In this document: positions 41,780 to 53,200 of the stretch, piece after piece
How the letters are laid out: each line of letters starts with the position of its first letter
Position numbering within the stretch: position 1 is the stretch's first letter
The notes under the pieces: model-generated
The model's input: the letters and a program-made list of their open reading frames with translations, nothing else
Databases searched by the model: none
Told to the model about the DNA's origin: nothing
Position numbers and translations under genes: made by a program
From: Casuarius casuarius
Lineage: Eukaryota > Chordata > Aves > Casuariiformes > Casuariidae
Assembly: GCA_003342895.1 (NCBI GenBank)
Contig: PTFA01000020.1
Location: 6,589,644 to 6,653,643 of the forward strand
Length of the DNA stretch: 64,000 bases
Reading direction: 5' to 3'

Positions 41780-44700
41780 TGCTCCTGAACAGGACCTAGA
41801 TCAGGCTCATGCAGTTGTTTGTGATAACTGTGATGGGATGGAGATGGTGAGAGCAAGCATGGGAAAAGGTGCTCATGTTCATACTATAGGTTCATATAGT
41901 CATCCGTAAAGATATTCTGAAGTCCTGTGAGTGATCCATGAGTGATCATGTTTGTTACATCTTTGACTCTCCCAGCTGGCTTCCTGTTAAATCTGTTGCA
42001 AAGAAATTCCTCAGTCTAGCCTGTGAATGACAATTTCTGTCTTAAATAATAAGCAAAGAACCAGGAAAGCCTTTGGTATTCATTGACAAGCCAGCGAGTG
42101 AGGCCTGTTTTTGGTGTGGGTCACATTAGACCATACTGAGAGTGTTGGCATGAGATTTTCTTAGGAGCTCAGTCGTAGAAAGCACTTTTCTATTCTTTAT
42201 TTAAACAGACACCTTCCCAGAAGAGTAACAGTCCAAAATTTGCTGTTCCAGTGAAACACTGACTGAGAAGAGCTGGAAAAGATGGTAGGTGATAGAAATT
42301 AGAAATTTAAAAAGTAAAGTAGAGCAGAGCAGAAAAACATGCATACAATAGAGAATAATATAGGAAATCAAAAAAAAAATCTTTTTCAGTAATGCTTTCC
42401 TAAATTTGAAAACTCTTTTCTTTTTAGAGTTGTGCCATATGTTTTATTTTAAATGCAATTGAGGGGGAGGGAAACTGAGCAATTACAAAAGCTCCTAACA
42501 TGGAAAGTCCCATCCCCCTGCCCCTTAACGGCTTAAAGTGGGCTGTAAAGCCTTCACACAGATGCACAAGGCTGCAAAGAACTGCTCTTGCCAAGCCAGA
42601 TTATCACTTCCTGCTCTTCCATAGCTTTTTTTTTTTTTTTTTTTAAATTTAATAAAACATTTCCAATTGGTTTCCCTCCCTTGCTACCTCTCTGTTCCTG
42701 CTGTATATTATCAGGCAGCCTTTTTTTTTGAGTGGTGGGTACTCATGAGAGGCATACATGTAAATACAGCCACATCCGGGGGGTCTTAAAAGACAGCTGT
42801 TGTGCACATGTAGAAGCACAACAGCTGCATTTCTGATGTGTTGCCTGGTATCCAACAACTGGATGGCGGCCTAGTACACATAGCGTCATTTTCCCAAGAG
42901 CTGTTCAGCAAGACCACAAGCCAAGTGAATTCTGGTCTTTGGTTCAAACGTAACTTATTAACTGAGCCTAAATTCGTCAAAACATTTGTGATTTCTGAGC
43001 AGTCCTGACTGGCTTTATGCCACAAGTGCTGTACTCCAACTGACATGCTCTCCTGGCGAACCTGGCAGCTGCTTGCTCCCTCAACCTTCCCATCAGGATT
43101 TTTGAAAGCAAGTAATGGAGTTAGTTGTTGACGGTGAGTCACCTTGAAAACACCCGTCTGTCTTTCTTTTGGGGGGGCGGGGTGAACTCAAAGCACAACA
43201 CTCACCCCAGTGCCTTTTCCAGGGGGCTTATGCCAGGCACTCTGGCCTCGGGCCGCCCCCAGCCAAGATTAGCCCTTGCTTTGGGAAGTCTTCGCTTAGC
43301 TGGCTGTTTCTAAAACGTCAGAAGCAAAGACCATGCAACTGCCCTTGCAGCCTGCTTGAGTGCAGCTGTGCTGAGCGGGTGACGTACCGTGTACTGCAAC
43401 GCCACAGACCACTCTCGTGGTTGGCAGCCCTCTGGTTAGGCGCTTTATTAGCTCTTAGAAAATATATAGCAGAGCCAAGGCTGTACGGGCTCCTGCACAG
43501 TCTGCCTGAGCTCTGACCCCTCGGGCAAGAGGCTACGTTGCTTTTACAGCCTGTACTTAACCTTGCTGCTGGGACTTGTCAACAAGGAAGCCAATTAGCA
43601 GATATGATGGTGGTTGATATAATGCAGATGTCTGTCTGTTAGGAGTACAATTGATATTTTTAACACAACATGTATTTTAAAACATGGCTCAGCCTAAATG
43701 ATGGCATCTACTGAAAAAAAAAAAAAGAAAGAAAGAAAAGAAAAAAGAAAAATTGCTCTACAGTTAACGGTGTTACAGAAAATTCTAGCTGCGTTTTGGA
43801 GGTTTTCAAAGTCTCCCCTTTAAGCCCTGTTCTGCTGGGCTCATGATGACCATGGCAGGTGCAGGATTATGAGAAATGATTCTACTTTTAAAAAAACTTT
43901 TTATTTTTATATATGGCATACTCAAAACATATGGGGATGCACAATGAAAATAGTGCAAGTTTTGCTCCTGTGAAATTTGAAGGGGGGGGGGGGCAATACA
44001 CAAACTGAGATGTTTTCTATCACCACACAACTGTATAGTGGCATATGTCAGAAAAAAATAATTTAGAGAAACCTGAGTTCCTTGATTAAAATTGCACATG
44101 TCTACAAGCGTGCTGTAGGCACCTGCTGTAAAGGAGGGTAGGTCCTTATCATGTATCACTATGTGACACTAAGCTTCTGTTTGGATACCTGAAGTATTCT
44201 GTTGTTGGACCTACAGCTTTTGGGAAAGAGAGGCCAAACGTGAGAGGACTGTGGATGTTTTTAGTTGAGAATGTAGCCTGATCTTGTTTTAAGCAGAAGT
44301 TAAAGTAAGGCTCAAGGGCTGGAGCTACAAAAGGACCTGCACTTACCTGCTAGCTGACTACTAACACAGGCAGGATAATTCAGACCCTCTGCTCAGCTCC
44401 TTCCTAGAGAAATTGTTTTCCTCCCTGCATGATACTGTGTACCTGCTTACAGAAACAACCATGTCCCCTCACCTCTGGCAGCCAAGATACTCTCTGACTT
44501 GCTCCCTACCTGTTCTCTTCTTGTTTTGACTGAATTAGTTTAACAGTTTGAACATAAACTGTTCTTAAACTGTTTTCTCAGTTAATTAAATGAAGGGTTA
44601 TTATCATTTACAATAGAACTTCAACAACTTACACAAGCAGAGGGCTGTCTTAAAGCAGTCAAGATACAATCAGGACTTGATAGCTCAATCTCTGAAATAC

Positions 44701-45990
44701 CTTTTGAATTTATACCAGAGAATTTGCATGATCCTCTTTTAATGGCTAGGATAAATATTTATGTATAGCTCAAAAAAACCCATAAAATAGAGCATCATTG
44801 TACATTTCCTGTTACAGATACAGCTCAAGTGGAGAGAAAGACCATCTCTTCTTGAACACGACTTACCATCCTAAGGTCAAAGCCAGAGATGCCTTCCCTT
44901 CATCTAACTAGTCACTAGCTAAAGGAGGAGCAGAGCATTCAGCACACAACTGCATAAGCAGCCCAGCACGCTCTACAAGGTACTGACAGAAGGCCTGAAA
45001 ATTAGTATATCCAAGCTACACCCCCAGTAGAAATAAAAATAATTTTTCAGTTAATCGGACCTTAATACTGCCCTGACTGGGAGCAATGAGCAAACTAAAT
45101 GCATTAGGTTAACATTAACAATTTTAATTATTATTAATAGCAACTATTAATATAGTATAAATATTATAAATGCAAATATTAAAACTGTTACTTAGTAATT
45201 AATAAAATAGTATTTAATAATTAACCCAAGTATAATACTAAATTTTTTTCCTTGGTTAGTATTTAAATATTCTAACTTTCTTTTAAGATGTTAATTATCT
45301 TTTCTTGCTCAATGGGGCCAATAATATCTTTGCTTCTTGGAAATTGTCTCCCCTTAGGGGTTCCCGCCTCAATGTCTTATCTGCATTTTGATTACTTCAT
45401 TTGTCTTTGGTGAAAAAAATAACTCTTTCCAAGATGTTGACAAAATGCATACATGCTATTTTTGCAATAAAAATTCAGAGGGCTACTAAAATCTTTTAAC
45501 ACATGATGTACTTTTATTAATTGTGTAGCTCCTTTTTATGGGGTGAGTTCTCCTGATTTCACTGGGCGGCTATTTCTGTGCAAGGCCAGGCTCACCGAAC
45601 ACCTGCTTCAGGATCGGATGTTTGACCTGCAGGGCTGAGGAGGGCAGGGCCCAAGAGCTCCATCATCCTCACGACTAAGCAGACTCCTCCGAAAAGGCAT
45701 TATCCTCCCCGCAGAATTGCCTTGGCAGCCTGGGACGAGTGCAGGGCCCGCAGAGGGAAGTACTGCAGCAATACACGGAGTATTTGCTGCATTCCTTAAT
45801 CGGCAGTATTAACCAGAGCTTTTCTTTTCAATTTAAGCTATTGATAACATCTTACCTTTCTTCTGTACGCCTTCTGGTCCTGTAGGAGAACACTTCCTCT
45901 CCTCCTGCCTCCCCCCCACCCCCCAAACCCACTAAATCTATTTAAGGTAAAAGAAAAGGGGGGGACAAAAAGAAACAAGAGTATAGCCAA
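41780..45990. other. Intergenic DNA before the ZNF827 3' end
   Basis: No coding exon recognised. There is an A/GAAA-rich tract at 43714-43752, a G run near 43981-43992, and a very AT-rich block at about 45110-45260 made of TAATTA/TTAATA-like units. Confidence 0.4.
43714..43752. repeat. A-rich (GAAA)n tract
   Basis: Poly-A runs straight into GAAA and AAAAG units. It could be the decayed tail of a retroposon on the + strand, but no body was recognised upstream. Confidence 0.7.
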
Positions 45991-46135
45991 CCTTTTTAAT
46001 TAGAGTATATTGTACTTCCAAACTGGATACACTAGAAATTGGCAATGCAACATAAGATGCAAAGGAATATACCAGTTACTGTCAAAATGACCCTGTACAG
46101 CCTTATAATGCAAAAAGCTTTATACAATACAAATT

Positions 46136-46141
46136 TTTATT
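46136..46141 (-). terminator. Candidate ZNF827 polyadenylation signal
   Basis: TTTATT on the + strand is AATAAA in the ZNF827 direction, about 3.3 kb after the stop codon. Another TTTATT at 45513-45518 would extend the UTR further. Confidence 0.35.
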
Positions 46142-48291
46142 AATGTACACAAACCTTGACAGATTGATATTTGAACATAAAACAACAAGTAAAAAAAAAA
46201 GACAGAAGAAAGAAAAAAGTGCTGAGAACTTTAACTGAATTACTGAATGGAGAAACATGCTAGCTTTCATTAAAGAATGCATAGTGAAAACCAGTATGAA
46301 ATTTGCTTTATGGTGTGGGGGGGAATTTATCAGAACTGTTGGTCTTTAGTAGGTAGGAGAACATTCCTTTCTTAAGCCTTGAACTGCAAACCAATTATTT
46401 TAATACACATGAGTTCTGATAAATACTGTGTTTTTCTTAAAAAAATAAAAACCTCCTAACACACATTTTTCCTTACAGAGAAAACTTTTATAACTTACCA
46501 GAAAGAATTAATTGATTCTTTCCAAAGTGCTAAACAAAGTTGCCCAGGTACATTAAACATTACTATTTCAGATACTGGTACAGTGGAACATTGTTAAACA
46601 CATGGCGTTAGTATGCTGACAGCTCGTTCTTGGAAGTTCCAGCCCTATTTATATTGCAGTTTGCTTTACATAAAGTATCCCATTAATATTCCTACTTCTT
46701 CCTTCTACACAGCTGTACTTTACCTGTTTGTTTAAAAAATAAGCCTTTTGATTTGGAAGTGTTTGCTCTACTATGGTGGGGTCAGAGATATGCACTGGAG
46801 TGTATTTTATAGAACTGGTATAGTTCCTGGCTGCAGATTGCATATTTCATGCTGCTGAGAATACTTGATTTTTTTAACAGTTTTTATACTTCGAGCATTT
46901 ACTAATACAGCATGTTCTATTTTGTCTGTACTCCTAGAGGGGTTACCAGGAGTCCTGATGGAGTAAAGCATGGCAAACAGGGCCCTGAGTTATACACATT
47001 GTTTACGAAGGTTTATACACAGCTTGGAACAGATGGCTTTTCTTAACTGCTTAGACAGACAGAACTGCCACATGCTTAGTAGAACCAAAACTGTCTGCTG
47101 GAATGTAAACAAGATGGTGCAGTTCTCTCTCTTTTTAATTAATAATTCCAAACAATAACCTGCTACTCCTTTTGGATAGTTCCCCCTTGTAAATAGCTTC
47201 CAGTATGTAAAGAGCAGTGCACGGATAAGGATGTCCTTCCCAAAGCTCTGCAGGAAGAGTTTGGTCATGACAGTGGAGAATGTTTGGCTATCTCAGTGCA
47301 AAACAAAGGTAGGAATCTTGCAACTAGGTTAATGATGCAAGTTTTGAGTCAAAAAGGTATTTCTTCACAAGCTTCATTTAAGAAATAATGGAGATTGAGA
47401 TTACGTTTCTAATTGTGCATATAGCTAAGAGCCCTTACGGACCAGAAATGCCTCTCTGAACTGAGGCAGTGCTTTAGTGCTCTCACGGACAAGGGGCTGG
47501 CTCCAGCGGCCCCCGAAGCCTGTCACATCCCTCCATCCCACAACCTGCAGGAGAAGTTGCTTCGAGATAGCACGAGGGTGGGTGGATAACACATTAAACA
47601 CAAGTTGGGGCTTGGCTGAGAGGGAAAGAGGGGACTCTGCAAAAATGTAGGTCAGACAGATCTCTCATACCTGGTGAAAGACAGCAAGATCGAATTCCAA
47701 GATACACCATGGAAAACAAAAGTCCAGTAAGAAGAAAGCATTCCTGGAAGTCACATGATAATTTTCAAATGTTTTACATTTTATACTTCCAATTTTAATG
47801 CAGAGTATTTTTAATCCTGATCTTTCTTCCTGGATATCAAGTTCTCTAAGAAATACAAATCAATTAAAGTCAGTCAATTTCTCCTCTTTAAGATCACTGT
47901 TGGCATTTTGAGATTAACGAAGGTTCTAAAACCACTCCACATTTGCTTCTTCCTGCAATAAAGTGCTACATATAACATGTCATTTTAATGACCACAAAGT
48001 AAGAAAGAGCATTAAATAAGTATAAAGTTAGCTTCCTAGCAGTGTACACTCTTTCAGCCATTAACAAAAAGGAGTAAAGTATTAGTAATAGCGTGGAGGG
48101 TATTGATAGGCCTGTAGAATCTGCAAGTACAATTGAAATACTGAGGGTATAAAAGAGAACTGTATGGTTAAAACAGCATCTTTTTTTTTTTATAGCTTTA
48201 TATTTCAAAGAAGTTACTGGTACCTTTTCAAATATACAGTCTTATTACCTTTATCCCACAGAATGTTTTTTTCTTTCCTTTTTTTTTTTTT

Positions 48292-48776
48292 NNNNNNNNN
48301 NNNNNNNNNNNNNNNNNNNNNNNNNNNNNNNNNNNNNNNNNNNNNNNNNNNNNNNNNNNNNNNNNNNNNNNNNNNNNNNNNNNNNNNNNNNNNNNNNNNN
48401 NNNNNNNNNNNNNNNNNNNNNNNNNNNNNNNNNNNNNNNNNNNNNNNNNNNNNNNNNNNNNNNNNNNNNNNNNNNNNNNNNNNNNNNNNNNNNNNNNNNN
48501 NNNNNNNNNNNNNNNNNNNNNNNNNNNNNNNNNNNNNNNNNNNNNNNNNNNNNNNNNNNNNNNNNNNNNNNNNNNNNNNNNNNNNNNNNNNNNNNNNNNN
48601 NNNNNNNNNNNNNNNNNNNNNNNNNNNNNNNNNNNNNNNNNNNNNNNNNNNNNNNNNNNNNNNNNNNNNNNNNNNNNNNNNNNNNNNNNNNNNNNNNNNN
48701 NNNNNNNNNNNNNNNNNNNNNNNNNNNNNNNNNNNNNNNNNNNNNNNNNNNNNNNNNNNNNNNNNNNNNNNNNNNN
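48292..48776. other. Assembly gap (485 N)
   Basis: An unbroken run of N with a T homopolymer on the left edge and a C-rich run on the right. The open frames of over 200 codons that cross it consist of unknown residues and are not genes. Confidence 0.99.
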
Positions 48777-49095
48777 CCCCCCCGCCCCTTCATTGTCATA
48801 CTCTCATCCTGCAGTGCTGAAAGCAACTTCTTCTCATCAGTTCTACCCCCAAACCTCAACAAATGAGTACAAGGCATCAAACAACTAAAGGAAGCTGCAA
48901 GGCAGCACTCGAATAATACCCCAATCCACACTGAACCAAGCATTACTCCCTCCACAAATCTACAGTTCAGGGGGAGACAGGGGGAAGGGGCGAAGCAAGT
49001 GTGTGAAAAGGAGGAAAAATTAATAATAATTAAATAAGCCAATACAAGGGATGTGCAAAAGCAATGTCATGGCACACTACAGACAGCCTCTCTTT

Positions 49096-49148
<53 letters not shown>

Positions 49149-49149
49149 G
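49096..49149. repeat. (CA)n microsatellite
   Basis: About twenty CA units with CGCG interruptions at the left and a CGCA at the right. It lies in the probable ZNF827 3'UTR, where the transcript would carry (GU)n. Confidence 0.95.
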
Positions 49150-49479
49150 GACCAAAAATAAAATGCATCAATATGTAATCTTACAAGTGCTGATTGCCAT
49201 TAAGGACACTCTTGTTCAGCTTAACAAGACAAAATAGTTTCTTAGATAAGAGTACTGGGAACATGCCTCTGAAGGTAGAAGTATGCAGTAGGTCACCTCT
49301 TGAAGATTTAATAAAGCAGCTTTCATGTCAATGCAATAAGTATACACACAGAGCCATTTTCTAAACCTTACTAATGATATATATAGTACAAATGTTCGTT
49401 ACCTCTTCGGTCTATGTTTTGCAGCAATGTATACCTGCTGGGTTTGTTGGGGTATTTTTGGTACAGAATGCAACTGCCC

Positions 49480-50287
49480 TCAGACAGTTTCTGCCCTTTC
49501 TGTTAGTCCAAGGTAGGCAAGGAAGGAGTGTTTAGGTGAAGAGGCACCTCCTGGTGCAGTCTGAGGTCTGGGTGGATGGAATGTGAGATCATAGTGGTTT
49601 TTGGGGAAAAACATTGTTAAGGGAATAAGGTGGGCAAACTCGGAGTTCCAGTATTTATCAAAGCACAAGGAAGTGCCGTTGATGGCCAAGGCCTTCATTG
49701 CCAAGTTTGCCTCTGTCCCGCTGCTGTGTGCAGCTGACATAGCCACTGTTTGCAGCGCCTGGGAGGCAGACATAACTGAGAGGGGTGACAGGAGGTTTCT
49801 GGAGCTGTTCACTGGTAGGAGTGGACTGGCTTCCTTGGAGGTTGAATACTGGCCCTTCTTCTCCTCTTCGGAGCAGTCCCCGTTCTGGTGCTTCTTCACG
49901 TGGCGGCTGAAGACAAAAGGGTGGGTAGTCTTGAACAGGCACTCGTCACAGCTGAAAGTCTGGCGTGGAGCATGCTTCAGTTTCTTGTGCAAGTTGAGAT
50001 TGTCTTTGCGTTTGCAGCTGTAGCTGCACTGGTCACAGTGAAAAGGGCGCTCACCGGTGTGGACACGCACGTGCTCAATCAGCTTGTTGGCAGTCTTGGA
50101 CAGGTAGCCACACTGGTCGCACTTGTAATGGTTGCCAAGGCGGTGTTCTCGGATGTGCATCTCCAGCTCCAGCTGATTTGCTTTCACTGTCTGGCAGATC
50201 CGACACTTGTACTCCATCTTGTAGTGAGTCTTCAGGTGGCACTCCATCGCTGCGGGGCGGTTTGTGGAGTAGATGCAGAACGGGCAC
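49480..50287 (-). CDS. ZNF827: ZNF827 last coding exon (fingers 7-11 and C-terminal tail)
   Basis: On the - strand an acceptor TTGCCAG precedes 50287. The exon completes a lysine codon and then reads CPFCIYSTNRP. Five C2H2 fingers follow (CPFC, CRIC, CDQC, CDQC, CDEC), the fourth with an H-x4-H end. The tail of about 120 residues has SSRNLLSPLSVMSASQALQ and PPRPQTAP segments and ends in LTERAETV. An internal ATG at 50247 is not a start, because the frame is open to the acceptor. Confidence 0.93.
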
Positions 50288-53200
50288 CTGGCAACACAGC
50301 AAGGGAGGGCACGGATAGAGAAGAAAAGAAGTCAGTCAGCCTGGAAACCTGCATTCCTGGTTTAACTCTTGTCATTCAGCCCCTTTCTGACCTACTAAAA
50401 AGAAAACAAAATGGCAGGTTCTCCCTTGTAGGGCCTCTTAAGCATATTTAGTTCATCTGGACACGCATTTCTACTTGGAGTAGAATTGCCCATTTAGTGG
50501 CAGTAGGGCTCACTCATTCCTAGGAAAACACTGATTCACTCTGAAGGAGCATCCCTCTAATCTTCTGACTTACCTCAGTGGGGAGGATACTGCAAAGCAG
50601 GCTGGGATGTGCAGACTGGGTGACTGAGTCACAGGTACTTTGTGTCATGGCATTTCTAGTGTTTGCACAAAGTCACTTTTGCCATTTTTACCATTAGGAA
50701 GTGATTTAGTGAGTTTTTGCAGATGACTATGAAAGCAGCTGTTTAAGTAAAAATGGAAGAAACTTGTAATGCCATATGTATAGCACGGGCTTAAGAAATT
50801 CCTTTTATGTGACCTTGAACAATAAGCTTGCTGGGTATCCTGGTAGGCACAGCTGAAAGGCAGTGCGTTGGGCTGATCTGTAGGGATTCCCTTTTCTGGG
50901 AGATAAGCTAGTCATGCTCAAAGAGGACACGTGTTTGGCAGTGTTGGCCTACAGCTTGCCTGTGCCACGGTAGGAATTGTTGCTGTGTGGGAACAGGATG
51001 TGAGTTCTGGTTACTCACTGCAGGACACGTCCTGATTCGGAAGGGAGATGGCAATGGGCCTCACCCCTGGCTCCTGCACCGGGGAGGGGCAAGATGGCTG
51101 GTGAAGGGAATCTGGAAGGCTTGAAAGGAAGCCTGAGCTGAACAAGCCTGGGCATCAACAACACCAAAACATAGCAGCTTTTCTTTATGTAGTCGAGAAC
51201 ATGCTGGTGAAGACAGCTACTTGCCAGGGATCTCTGCTATATTAAAGAAAGCATGTTCCATTCCAGATCTGGTTGGTGGGCTAAAAGAGCAAATCTAGAT
51301 AAAAAGATACAACTAAGGCACCTGGCTGCTGTCTTACAGATGTCTCCATCTCCCGCTCACCTGCTTTCACTGGTTGGCAGGTCTGACACTTCTGCGCCAT
51401 CATTTAAGATAATTTCTAAGCAGAGGTCCTCTCTCTCCATGCTTATTTTTACTTGCTAGAACTGGTCTAGCAGTTGCACATACGGGTTTAATTTTATCTA
51501 GCTGATGAACAAGGGACTCTTGAGCACAATGAACAATACAGGAGGACAAATGGATAGTAAAACATCCAGACAGTTTTCCTGCTGTACATGAAGTACTCTG
51601 ATCCAGAGAGGCAGCCTGGCATGGAGGCTAACTTGATTAGCTCTATTAAAACAGAGGACTCAGCTGTCTATGTCTATGCACACATACCTCTCCTGGGCTG
51701 GGAGCTCTTTGGATCAGAATCTCAGATTTTGATCTGGAGCTGGAGGAATCATGTTTTTTTTCCTCTTCCCCCAAAGCAAACAGGAGACAGAAAAATACAA
51801 TTTACTTAGATCTCTTCAGGCTCTTCTGGATGCCTTAAAAAAAAAAATCAGAGCTTTTTCTTAGGTGCAGCCTTCAAGGTACTTAATTACTATTTGAGTG
51901 AAGCAGAAATAACTTATATAGACTGAGAAGCCCATTCTGTCAGGAAGCTCTGAGTCATAGGTTATGGCTTTTCCTTGGTAAATAGAACAGATTCTGTGCA
52001 GCTTAAACCCAAAGTGCAATAGACAACTGGTCTGTACGTCCAAGATAGACATCATGTCCTTCTGGCATGCTGTGTTTCTCAGTCTGGTCTTCTTCCCAGA
52101 TTCAGTCATCACATCACAAGTGATCACAGATCCCAGTTCATGGAACTACTGAGCTGGAGACCAGACTGCCTGGCAAACAGAACCAGTTTTCCCAAACTGC
52201 AGTGCAAACTGACAGAGCTACTCATGATACTGTTAAACGTGGTACACTAGTCACGTGACAGTTACAGTGCACTGAAACATTATTTTACTTAGCAAGAGCA
52301 ACGCGAGCAGGGAGGTCTGCTGTGCTGAACCCTCACTGGGCTTGACGTGGTTCCAGCCACTTTTCCTGCAGCAGCTGGAACAAGCGGAGACCAGGGACAG
52401 GCATCCTTGCATAATGTCACATTGCCTGCACACAGAGAGCAAGCATATGGCCCCAGCAGTCACTCCTTCCGTCACGGGTCCAACTTTGATGTAAGGGCAT
52501 TCTCACTTTCTAGAAACATTGGTCTGTACCAATGGACCTTAAAGTGCAGCACCTCAGGTCTTAAAACAAATAAAGGCCTTTTAAAAGGAAGGCTTGTAAG
52601 AAAGGAATGGTGAGTCCAACTCAGACTCTGATGCAGAAACAGCAACATGGACTTGTACTTCCCCTAGATGGTGATGAAAGATTTGCATTGAGCCCTGAAC
52701 TACAGCACAAAATACATATTGCCTGCACTGCAATAACAAATGCACTGCAAGTAGTTCTACCACAGGGAAGGAGTTCCAGCAGACAGTCTGTTATTTGTTA
52801 AGGTGCCCCCTCTAATCAGGCATCTGCTACAGCTCAGCCAAAGACCAAAGGCTTTTTTTCTTAAAGAGCAGTGTATTTGCTCATTACATATTAATTTATA
52901 CAACAGTATAGGCATGCAAACCAAAACAGTAAGCATCAAAATTATTATTTCCTGGAGAGGACTGACTTTGCATTAGAATCTACAAAGCTTATAAAGTAGT
53001 TGAGAGAGCAGATTTTTGAAAAGCTGACTTCATACTTAGTTGCACAGATTCTACAGGATTTAGTTTCTCTGAGCCAGGTGCAGAACAGAGAATGTGGTGC
53101 ATGCTCTCCTTTGCTCTAATGCCTTCAAAAAACCTTTTAGTTTGCCAACACTTCTGTGTAGTACTGCCTCATTACCTGTCAGACCCATCACATATCGTCT

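Larger units (their letters stand above)
46000..49479 (-). other. ZNF827: Probable ZNF827 3'UTR
   Basis: This sequence continues the last coding exon on the - strand, and no splice site or other gene was recognised in it. Possible ends are AATAAA at 46136-46141 (TTTATT on +) and an ATTAAA variant near 46001. The true end is uncertain. A (CA)n repeat and a 485-base assembly gap lie inside. Confidence 0.4.

Noticed and set aside
48164..49042. Open frames of 218 (+) and 263 (-) residues
   Set aside because: Most of each frame is unknown residues from the 485-base N run; the ends are low-complexity.
50075..50302. 75-residue - strand frame over finger exon sequence
   Set aside because: Shifted-frame shadow of the ZNF827 last exon.
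49601..50451. Open frames of 140 and 187 residues on the + strand
   Set aside because: They lie opposite the last ZNF827 exon. The - strand frame carries well-formed zinc fingers, so these are antisense shadows.
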